DNA of 29,016 nt. Origin: Collinsella sp. GTDB taxonomy: Bacteria > Actinomycetota > Coriobacteriia > Coriobacteriales > Coriobacteriaceae. Under the pieces are notes generated by a model. The model saw only the letters and a program-made list of their open reading frames with translations, made no database searches and had not been told where the DNA came from. Positions 22,945 through 29,016 of this stretch are shown here, piece after piece (positions within the stretch are counted from its first letter, which is position 1; the number at the start of each line of letters is the position of its first letter). The position numbers and the translations under genes were made by a program. The stretch spans positions 1-29,016 of the forward strand of contig DXLU01000008.1 of the NCBI GenBank assembly GCA_019414565.1, written 5' to 3'.

Positions 22945-25413
22945 CTATCGCGATGCTGTCTGCGCGAGGCGAGCGCGAGCGATGACGGCCTGACCGTAGG
23001 CGATACAGCCGTCGTTGACGGGCACGGAGCGGGGAATCAAGACAGTGAGACCCATGCTTTTGAGCTCGCGGGTGAGGAGCTGAAGCAAAAGTCGGTTCAT
23101 GAACACGCCGCCCGAGAGCGCGACGGTGTCGAGGCCTTCACGGGCGCAGATTTCGCGTGCGATTCGTGCCGAGGAGCGCGCGATGGTGACGTGGAAGTCG
23201 AGCGCGAGCTTGCCGGCGGGCACGCCGGTCCTGATTCCCTCCAAAAGCGCCTCAAAAAGCGGTCTGGAGTTCAGAACATGGCAGTCGTCCGGACGGGATG
23301 ATTCGGTTACGGAAAAGCTGACCATATTGCCGGTGGGGCAGGCACTTTCACTGCTGAACGCGCGCCAGGCGGCGGCTTCGAGTTCTATGGCGGGTTCGCC
23401 CTCGTAGGTTGCCTTGTCGCAGATGCCCAGAATTGCTGCCGCGGCATCAAAGAGACGTCCCATGCTGCTGGTACGCGGGCTGTTGATGCCGCGCTCGATC
23501 ATGGTGGCTGTCACGCTACGCGTTTGCTCGTCGAGGCTGTCCAAAAGCTGAGCGGCGCCTGGGTGCTCGAGTAGGCCGAGTTCGCTGAGCAGGGCAAAGG
23601 CGTTGCGTCGAGCGTCGCGTACGGAGGCCGCCCCGCCGGGGAGCGCCCAGGTGAGCAAATGCGCGGTGCGCTCAAAGCCGTCAAGGCTGGCAACAAGAAA
23701 CTCGCCGCCCCAAATGGTCCCATCGGTGCCGGCGCCGGTGCCGTCGAAGGCGATGCCAAGGACACGCGTGTCGGTTGTAAGCTGGCCCGCGGCGATGGCC
23801 TCGGCCATTACGCTCGCGATATGCGCATGATGGTGCTGCACTTCGACGAGCGGCAGATTGCATTTTCGCGCCTGCTCGCGCGCCCACTGGTCCGATAGAT
23901 AGCTGGGGTGTAAATCGCAGGCCAAGGCGGCGGGCGCCAAGTCAAAGAGATCTTCCAAGCGCGTGCGCGCGGCGTTCCAGGCATCGAAGGTCCCGCCGTT
24001 TTCAACATCGCCGATATGCTGCGACACAAAACAGGTTGCCTCGCCGTTCGTCCCTTCGCGCGTGAGCGCAATCGTGGCCTTTTGTTGTGGCCCGCAGGCG
24101 AGCACACAGGACGGAGCGCCGTCGAGCGCCGGCAACGGCAGCGGCTGGGGTGCATATCCGCGGGCACGGCGCACGGGCATAATGGCGCCGTTGACCACGC
24201 GCACCACGGAGTCGTCGTAGCGCGAGAGGATCGCGCGGTCGTTGCCGAGTAGCGCATCAGCAATGCCGGCGGCAACGAGGCGCTCCCAGGCAAGGTCGTC
24301 ATCGGTCTCGATGGGCTCTTCGCTCAGGTTTCCGCTGGTCATGACGAGTGCGTGCACACCGCGGGCTTCTGCTGCGGCAAGCAACAGATGCTGAAGCGGG
24401 GTGTAGGGGAGCATAACGCCGAGCTCGGGAAGGTCGTGCGCGACGGACGGCGCGAGCGCGAGGGCGTCGGGGGAGCCGCCGCTCTCGCAAACAGCACGTC
24501 GGCGCAGCAGCACAATGGGGCGAATGCTGCCGGCCAGCAAGCCGCGCTCAACGTCGTTGACATGGCACAGGCGTTCAACGTCGGCAAGGTCGCGCACCAT
24601 AACGGCAAGCGGCTTGTTGCTGCGGCGTTTGCGACGACGAAGCTCGGCTACCGCCTGCTCGCTGGCGGCGTCACAGGCTAGATGAAATCCGCCCAGGCCC
24701 TTGATGGCGACGATGCCACCGCTGGCCAGCAGCTCAACGCAGCGCTCGATAATGGCGTCGCTGGCCTCGCGTGTGGTGCCGACTGCCGGTGTCGCGGACG
24801 AATTCCCGCACGCATCGCCGTTCACAGCCTCGCGCCACGTAATATGCGGCCCGCAATCAAAGCAGGCATCGGGTTGCGCGTGAAAACGCCGGTCGAGTGG
24901 GTCGGCATACTCCGCGGCACACTTGGGACACATGGGAAAACAATCCATCGACGTGGCCGCTCGGTCATAAGGCAACGATCGGATGATGGTAAAGCGTGGG
25001 CCGCAGTTAGTGCAGTTGATAAAGGGGTAGTGATAGCGTCGGTCGGCGGGATCGAACAACTCGCGCAGACAATCGTCACAGGTAGCGATATCGGGCGAGA
25101 CGAGCGTCGTGTGCGCGGTCTGGTCCTGCGATGCCACAATGCGAAAGCCCTGCTCATCGGCAGCACTCCAACCGCCAGGCCCCAAGTCCACAACCTCGAC
25201 ATGCTCTACGCGAGCTGCCGCGGGCGCATGCTCAGAAAGCGCGGCAACAAAAGCATCGAGCGCATCGGCCGGAGCGTGCGCCTCGATATGTACGCCGTCG
25301 CCCGCATTGAGCACCCATCCGCAAATGCCATGCGCCATGGCCTCGCGATACACAAATGGTCGCATGCCAACGCCCTGCACAATGCCCGTCACATGAATAT
25401 GCACATGCCGCAT
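22945..25413 (-). CDS. hypF: Carbamoyltransferase HypF
   Basis: An 822-aa protein that makes the carbamoyl group from carbamoyl phosphate and ATP and moves it to HypE. Domains in order: acylphosphatase-like (HVTGIVQGVGMRPFVYREA, about 5-90), two Cys4 zinc fingers (CDDC with CTNC, CPKC with CFDC, about 105-190), a YrdC-like nucleotide domain (GIVAIKGLGGFHLACDA), and a Kae1-like domain with VQHHHAHIASVMAE and VALSGGVFMNRLL. The ATG at 25413 follows a GAGGAG site; the frame opens 45 codons earlier across the repeat at 25438, which argues against the longer form. Somewhat longer than average because of an insertion between the zinc fingers and the YrdC part (about 195-220). Confidence 0.95.
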   Translation of the reverse strand: MRHVHIHVTGIVQGVGMRPFVYREAMAHGICGWVLNAGDGVHIEAHAPADALDAFVAALSEHAPAAARVEHVEVVDLGPGGWSAADEQGFRIVASQDQTAHTTLVSPDIATCDDCLRELFDPADRRYHYPFINCTNCGPRFTIIRSLPYDRAATSMDCFPMCPKCAAEYADPLDRRFHAQPDACFDCGPHITWREAVNGDACGNSSATPAVGTTREASDAIIERCVELLASGGIVAIKGLGGFHLACDAASEQAVAELRRRKRRSNKPLAVMVRDLADVERLCHVNDVERGLLAGSIRPIVLLRRRAVCESGGSPDALALAPSVAHDLPELGVMLPYTPLQHLLLAAAEARGVHALVMTSGNLSEEPIETDDDLAWERLVAAGIADALLGNDRAILSRYDDSVVRVVNGAIMPVRRARGYAPQPLPLPALDGAPSCVLACGPQQKATIALTREGTNGEATCFVSQHIGDVENGGTFDAWNAARTRLEDLFDLAPAALACDLHPSYLSDQWAREQARKCNLPLVEVQHHHAHIASVMAEAIAAGQLTTDTRVLGIAFDGTGAGTDGTIWGGEFLVASLDGFERTAHLLTWALPGGAASVRDARRNAFALLSELGLLEHPGAAQLLDSLDEQTRSVTATMIERGINSPRTSSMGRLFDAAAAILGICDKATYEGEPAIELEAAAWRAFSSESACPTGNMVSFSVTESSRPDDCHVLNSRPLFEALLEGIRTGVPAGKLALDFHVTIARSSARIAREICAREGLDTVALSGGVFMNRLLLQLLTRELKSMGLTVLIPRSVPVNDGCIAYGQAVIARARLAQTASR

Positions 25414-25437
25414 GCGACACTCCTCATCAAAACCGAC

Positions 25438-25511
25438 AAAAAGGGACAAGTTTATTTTGGTAGGTAAAACGCTAAACCTGCCAAAAGCAAACCTGTCCCT
25501 TTTTGGTAGGT
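25438..25511. repeat. GGGACAGGTTT-type long palindrome between nikR and hypF
   Basis: The left arm 25438-25465 and the right arm 25476-25504 are complementary apart from a few substitutions and a one-base gap. A TTTTGGTAGGT word recurs at 25501-25511. Both arms carry the GGGAC word. A shorter relative lies at 16124-16159. It sits 3 bp after the nikR stop and 24 bp before the hypF start, so it may separate the two transcripts. Confidence 0.75.
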
Positions 25512-25514
25512 GCG

Positions 25515-26027
25515 CTACAGCCCCAGGCTCTGCTTGGTGGCGGCGCACGTGAGCTCGCCGTGCTTAACGCCGCGCAGGCCCAGCAGGCGATCGGCTAGTT
25601 CGTAGACGCGCTCGCCGCGACCCTTGAGTGCCAGGATCTCCAGACAGTTGTGGTGATCCAGATGCACGTGCATGGTCGATACGATCTCGTCGGTGTAGTC
25701 GTGCTGCACTTCGTCCAGACGGCGCGTCAGGTCGCCGGTATGGTGGTCGTAGATCATGGTGAGCGACCCGATAACATGCTCGTCGGGCGTGCGCATCTGC
25801 TCCTTGGCGATCGAGGCGCGAATCAGGTCGCGCACGGCCTCGGAGCGGTTGGCCACGTCGCCGCGGCGCGCGATCTGTTCGTCAAAACGGCGCAGCAGGT
25901 CATCCGGTGCGGTAACCGAAAAACGGACCAGCTCGGAGCCGGAGCCACTACAGTGGCAGCCCGCGTCACCGTCCGCCCCGTGCGGATGCTCGTGCTCGTA
26001 CCCGCAGCCGTGCTCGTGTTCGGCCAC
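25515..26027 (-). CDS. nikR: Nickel-responsive regulator NikR with His/Cys-rich N-terminal tail
   Basis: A 170-aa ribbon-helix-helix repressor. The RHH domain spans about 32-76 (LVRFSVTAPDDLLRRFDEQI, NRSEAVRDLIR). The ACT-like nickel domain carries H109, H120, H122 and C128, with spacing 11-2-6 equal to H76, H87, H89 and C95 of E. coli NikR. Unusually, about 30 residues precede the RHH domain, with six histidines and three cysteines (MAEHEHGCGYEHEHPHG, then CHC), a likely extra metal-binding tail. The start is a GTG one base after the upstream stop; translational coupling would explain the weak ribosome site. It lies just upstream of the hyp genes and probably represses nickel uptake or hyp genes. 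Confidence 0.93.
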   Translation of the reverse strand: MAEHEHGCGYEHEHPHGADGDAGCHCSGSGSELVRFSVTAPDDLLRRFDEQIARRGDVANRSEAVRDLIRASIAKEQMRTPDEHVIGSLTMIYDHHTGDLTRRLDEVQHDYTDEIVSTMHVHLDHHNCLEILALKGRGERVYELADRLLGLRGVKHGELTCAATKQSLGL

Positions 26028-26028
26028 C

Positions 26029-26277
26029 TTACACCAGCTTCACGGAGCCGACGGAGTTGTGGTCGGCCTCGATGGCTTCCTCGTAGCCCTCGAGCGCGTC
26101 ATGCGCCTCGTGCAACGCGGCCATGGCGGCCTCGAGCTTGGCGCCGATGCGCTCCATGTCAAAATTCTCGGTCGCATGCAGCAACTGATGGCTCCATTCG
26201 TGAGCGAGCTCGATGGTGTCGTCGACCTGTTTGACGCTCATGGCAAGCTGGCTCATGTTCATTCCAACATCATGCAT
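26029..26277 (-). CDS. Small helical protein co-transcribed with nikR
   Basis: An 82-aa, predicted all-helical, acidic protein with several His residues (HEWSHQLLHATENFD, ALHEAHDALE). I do not recognise the family. The ATG at 26277 has an AAGGAGA site, and the stop is one base before the nikR GTG, so the pair is one translational unit. The histidines could suggest a nickel-related role, but that is only inference from context. Confidence 0.7.
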   Translation of the reverse strand: MHDVGMNMSQLAMSVKQVDDTIELAHEWSHQLLHATENFDMERIGAKLEAAMAALHEAHDALEGYEEAIEADHNSVGSVKLV

Positions 26278-26350
26278 GGGAAATCTCCTTTTGTATGGGG
26301 CAGTTCAGTGGTTCAGATTTTACTACGCCCGCTCTGTGCGCAGCTGCATA

Positions 26351-26387
26351 AGAAAACGGGTGCGAGCCTGTGCGACCCGCACCCGTT
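26351..26387 (-). terminator. Intrinsic terminator of trxA
   Basis: A 10-bp perfect stem (26355-26364 with 26378-26387) is followed on the minus strand by TTTTCTTAT. It lies about 110 bp after the trxA stop and before the nikR transcript. Confidence 0.8.
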
Positions 26388-26498
26388 CACTGGGGGCTGT
26401 TTGTAACTACCATACTATCCGTGGTCGCATGCCTTGCGTTTGGCACTCCGGTGAGCGGTGCGAAACCGCTCATGGACGGCAGGCAAGTAACAAGCGTA

Positions 26499-26819
26499 TT
26501 ACAGATGTTTCTCCAGCAGTGCCTGAAGTCTTGCCTTGGGTAAGGCGCCAACCGAGCGGTCGACCTCCTCGCCGTTCTTAAAGACGATCAGCGTGGGGAT
26601 GCTCATGACGCCAAACTTCATGGCCAGGTCCTGGTTGTCGTCGACGTTGCACTTGGCCACAGCCAACTTGCCGGCCAGCTCGTCGGCAACCTCGTCTACG
26701 ATGGGCGAGAGCGAGCGGCAGGGGCCGCACCACGGGGCCCAAAAATCAACCAGTACGGGCAGGCTATCGTTGACGACAGCGCCGAAGTTCTCGGGGGTAA
26801 TCTGCTTAATGTCAGCCAT
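26499..26819 (-). CDS. trxA: Thioredoxin
   Basis: A 106-aa thioredoxin that reduces disulfides in cytoplasmic proteins using electrons from thioredoxin reductase. The active site is WAPWCGPC (C31 and C34), followed by the cis-proline segment MSIPTLIVF and a KARLQALLEKHL helix. ATG 26819 is preferred, after a GGAGG site; the frame extends 28 codons upstream, but those are not thioredoxin-like. It is a single gene, divergent from 26956. Confidence 0.95.
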   Translation of the reverse strand: MADIKQITPENFGAVVNDSLPVLVDFWAPWCGPCRSLSPIVDEVADELAGKLAVAKCNVDDNQDLAMKFGVMSIPTLIVFKNGEEVDRSVGALPKARLQALLEKHL

Positions 26820-26921
26820 GGTGACCTCCATAATACGACGCGGCTCGGCCGCGTAAAACTCAGTACGACCGTGCTTATACCCAGCGGCCCGCAAAGCAAC
26901 CACTCGCGGGCGGCTCTTTTA

Positions 26922-26927
26922 TATAAT
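26922..26927 (+). promoter_or_regulatory. -10 element for the 26956 gene
   Basis: A perfect TATAAT lies 28 bp before the chosen ATG. No convincing -35 box is visible. It places transcription start inside any longer reading frame beginning at 26926, so the later ATG is favoured. Confidence 0.6.
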
Positions 26928-26955
26928 GGTGGGCACGCAAACGATTGGAGAGCGC

Positions 26956-27531
26956 ATGCCCACGTCACAAAGCCAGAAAAAAGAAGCCATCGCTCAGGCG
27001 ACCGAGCAGGAGCTCGCGTCGCTTGCAGATCGCGGTGTGCGTATCGCGGGCAACGCGTGCTCGCCGATTGTGCTGGTCAAAGGCGATTTGGATGAAGCCG
27101 AGTGCTCGGGCGGCGAGCTGGCCGCCGGCGCGGATGGCGCCGCATTGCGCAAGGCGCTCGGTGCCATCGGATATGCCCCCGAGGATTTTTGTGTGCTGGC
27201 AAGCGTCGCCGGCGCGGGCGACGGAGCGGTCGCGGCGGGCGAGGCCCTGACGTGCGACCTGTTCCGCGAGGCGCTGGAGACCTTGGACCCCGAGGCGGTG
27301 CTGCTGCTGGACAACAGTGCGGCCGATGTCATGCGCGAAACCTACGCCGATATGCTCGTGGCGATTGATGACTTCGACACCGCCATGCTCAAGCCCGGCC
27401 TGGTCGCCCATGTGCAGGGCCGCCGCGTGCTCGCGCTCGATGGCTTTGAGGCGGCGCTGACCGACAAAGCGGCCAAGCAGCGCATGTGGGCCTACATCAA
27501 GCAGCTGACCCCGGCGGTCGCTCCACTGTAG
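26956..27531 (+). CDS. Hypothetical protein, weakly like uracil-DNA glycosylase fold
   Basis: A 191-aa soluble protein. A GGAGAG site precedes ATG 26956. The pattern GNACSPIVLVKGDLDEAECSGGELAAG, then LRKALGAIGYAPEDFCVLAS, then LFREALETLDPEAVLLLDNSAADVM recalls the layout of family 4/5 uracil-DNA glycosylases (phosphate loop, strand, helix, lG..Aa strand). The catalytic signatures and the cysteines of a 4Fe-4S cluster are not present, so it is either a non-catalytic relative or an unrelated fold. It converges with the sensor kinase gene (18-bp gap). No function is assigned. Confidence 0.7.
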   Translation: MPTSQSQKKEAIAQATEQELASLADRGVRIAGNACSPIVLVKGDLDEAECSGGELAAGADGAALRKALGAIGYAPEDFCVLASVAGAGDGAVAAGEALTCDLFREALETLDPEAVLLLDNSAADVMRETYADMLVAIDDFDTAMLKPGLVAHVQGRRVLALDGFEAALTDKAAKQRMWAYIKQLTPAVAPL

Positions 27532-27549
27532 CGAGGTTGGCGGCAGCCC

Positions 27550-28731
27550 CTACATCACGGCGCGCAGCTCAAACCGGTCGCCGTTAATGCGGAACTGGCA
27601 GTTGCCGTTCATGCGCTCGACGGCAAGCATAATGCTCTTGGTGCCAAAGCCGTGCCCAGTGTGCTGAGTCACGGGCATGCCGTCGACCATGTGCGGCGCA
27701 CGGCCAAACGTGTTGGAAACCAGCAATAGAAGCTGACCGTCTTCGTAGCGAAGGTCCAGGTCGACAAACCGCTTGCCTTCGGGGGCGGCGCTCGCCGCGG
27801 CGATGGCATTGTCCAGGGCGTTCGATACCACACTGAATAGATCGACATCGCCCACGTGGACGGTTTCGGGCACGGCGGCGTGCAGGTCGGCGGTGATGCC
27901 GTGCGCGTTGATGTCCGCGGAAAGCGACGAGAGCGCAATGTTGACCGTTTCGTTGGCGCAGTAGCGGCGCACGGCGGTGCGGTCGTTGGTCTCGCAGAGC
28001 GCGTCGATGCGCTCGAGTGCCTCATCGGTGTGACCCTCTTCGATCAGGGCCGCTAGACCGCGCAGGTAGTGGCGCATGTCGTGACGGAGAACCGAGAGCT
28101 CGCGTCCGGACTGGCGCCAGGCTTCGAGCTCTTTGATGGCCGCGCTGTCGCGGGTCGCGAGCATCCAGCGCTCGCGCTCGGCGATTTCCTTTGCCTCGTA
28201 TTCGCGAAGGTAGACGGCAAGAAACATAAGGTAGAACGCGCAGAGGGCGAACGCCAAAAACTCAACGGTTACTACCGAGCCCGAGTGGAAGAGCGTGGTA
28301 TAGACGTTGGTGGCGTAGTCGAAGATGTAGTAGACGAGCGGCAGGATGAGCAGAATCTCCAACTCGGTGGGGCTTTTGGCCGCCAGGCGCGGACCGATGT
28401 CTCTGGCCCAATGCAGCAAGATCGCAAAGACGCCGAGCGTCGTGATGATGCGCGCCGCGTAATATGCGATTTGCGAATCGGTGGCAGCGAATGCGGCGAT
28501 GCCCATCCAGTTGCTAAACTGGCAGCTCAGGTAGGCACTGGTAACGCCCAGGATGGCGAGCAGCGGACTCAGGCGATAGCGTACGCACAGGTAGACGACA
28601 AGCGGCAGATGCACGACGAGTGGATAGGCCTGTCGGGCGAAAAGCTCGCCGCCGACGGCATTGGCGAGGCCGAATGCGCATCCGGTTACGGCGCCGACCC
28701 CCCACCAGCTTCCACCGTATGCCGAAAACAC
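27550..28731 (-). CDS. GHKL-family sensor histidine kinase, orphan
   Basis: A 393-aa kinase related to AgrC/LytS-type sensors. About six TM segments cover residues 10-175 (with LVVHLPLVVYLCV, IITTLGVFAILL, EILLILPLVYYIF and VVTVEFLAFALCAFYLMFLA). The phosphoacceptor motif is LRHDMRHYLRGL (H217). The GHKL ATPase has N304 and N308 in VVSNALDNAI, then SNTFG (339-343), and GHGFGTKSI (359-367). The start is taken as GTG 28731, the first usable codon after an in-frame TGA; there is no strong ribosome site. No response regulator is adjacent on either side within the window. Confidence 0.87.
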   Translation of the reverse strand: MFSAYGGSWWGVGAVTGCAFGLANAVGGELFARQAYPLVVHLPLVVYLCVRYRLSPLLAILGVTSAYLSCQFSNWMGIAAFAATDSQIAYYAARIITTLGVFAILLHWARDIGPRLAAKSPTELEILLILPLVYYIFDYATNVYTTLFHSGSVVTVEFLAFALCAFYLMFLAVYLREYEAKEIAERERWMLATRDSAAIKELEAWRQSGRELSVLRHDMRHYLRGLAALIEEGHTDEALERIDALCETNDRTAVRRYCANETVNIALSSLSADINAHGITADLHAAVPETVHVGDVDLFSVVSNALDNAIAAASAAPEGKRFVDLDLRYEDGQLLLLVSNTFGRAPHMVDGMPVTQHTGHGFGTKSIMLAVERMNGNCQFRINGDRFELRAVM

Positions 28732-28808
28732 CCGGACGATGCCGTGCAGATCGCTTCGCTCTGCTATAGTCTCCCAAATTCACGTTTTCTATTGGGATGG
28801 TGGTTAAT

Positions 28809-29016
28809 ATGGGCGACATACTCGAATCGTTCCTGCGCGTGGCGATGGTGGTGTTCATCGTCGGTCCGCTCACTGCATGGGTCGCCCGTCGCGGCGCGCG
28901 CGAGCGCAGTGAGGCGACGGACAGCCTCGATCGCTTCACGGTGCGCATGCCCGCTGCCATTCGCACGATCATCGCCTGCTGCGCCGTCGCGTTCGAACTG
29001 CTCATGCTGGGTGTCT
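28809..29016 (+). CDS. Start of a membrane protein, cut by the window end
   Basis: An open frame runs from ATG 28809 through the window end (69 codons seen). It begins MGDILESFLRVAMVVFIVGP, giving a first hydrophobic segment (about 8-26), a basic/acidic loop (RRGARERSEATDSLDRF) and the start of a second hydrophobic segment (IRTIIACCAVAFELLMLGV). A TATAGT at about 28763, upstream, could be its -10 box. A GATGGTGG stretch acts as a weak ribosome site. Partial; family not recognised. Confidence 0.6.
   Translation, partial: MGDILESFLRVAMVVFIVGPLTAWVARRGARERSEATDSLDRFTVRMPAAIRTIIACCAVAFELLMLGV

Noticed and set aside
25414..25548. Longer HypF start at 25548
   Set aside because: The extra 45 codons cross the palindromic repeat at 25438 and the nikR 3' end, and a good ribosome site precedes the ATG at 25413.
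26449..26475. Hairpin with TGAGCGGT arms as part of a tRNA
   Set aside because: No cloverleaf can be built around it on either strand. It is left as a plain hairpin after trxA.
28514..29005. Minus-strand frame overlapping the kinase start and the 28809 gene
   Set aside because: It overlaps two better-supported frames and has no motif or ribosome site.

Overview
The window is about 29 kb of GC-rich bacterial chromosome, densely coding on both strands. Gene content suggests an anaerobic gut Actinomycetota of the class Coriobacteriia, most likely Collinsella or a close relative: PTS sugar use, membrane-anchored LuxR-type regulators, NikR with hydrogenase maturation genes, and many GGGGAC-type intergenic palindromes. 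This is an inference from content. No rRNA, tRNA, prophage or CRISPR array was seen.

Layout from left to right. (1) 222-1652: a GH1 6-phospho-beta-glucosidase with an intrinsic terminator. (2) 2001-6000: a tightly overlapping three-gene signalling operon made of a multi-TM pseudo-kinase-like protein, a NarL-type histidine kinase and a LuxR/NarL response regulator. (3) 6194-10643, minus strand: an envelope/zinc-ribbon locus with a DUF4428-like protein, a double zinc-ribbon protein with two TM segments (YdjG-like), an SPFH protein with C-terminal zinc ribbons (YdjI-like) and a lipoprotein. A possible 42-aa zinc-ribbon ORF leads it. (4) 10650-10958: palindromic and tandem repeats abutting a LuxR DNA-binding fragment. 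(5) 11058-13826, minus: an MgtA-type Mg2+ P-type ATPase, with a possible 23-aa leader ORF and a hairpin upstream. (6) 14263-14943: pyrE. (7) 15252-16966: an RpiR regulator divergent from a glucose-type PTS EIIA. (8) 17202-17759: a small lipoprotein. (9) 17926-19447: an apparently complete IS110-family (IS1111-type) element. (10) 19566-26277, minus: phosphoglycolate phosphatase-like gph, hypE, hypD, hypC, hypF, nikR and a small helical protein, i.e. NiFe hydrogenase cyanide-ligand synthesis next to nickel regulation. (11) 26499-29016: thioredoxin, a hypothetical protein, a GHKL sensor kinase and the start of a membrane protein cut by the window end.

The most unusual material is intergenic. Two copies of a composite palindromic element (14943-15083 and 17779-17918) share a nearly identical 66-nt core, a conserved hairpin tip and a 9-nt linker. 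Their flanking stems differ in sequence yet stay complementary, which points to a structured RNA or a structured mobile element. Several families of GGGAC-containing hairpins resemble REP elements mobilised by REP-associated transposases, and one pair shows a compensatory base change. The IS110 element has a 256-nt non-coding 3' end with a perfect 14-bp hairpin, the expected location of a guide (bridge/seek) RNA in the IS1111 group.
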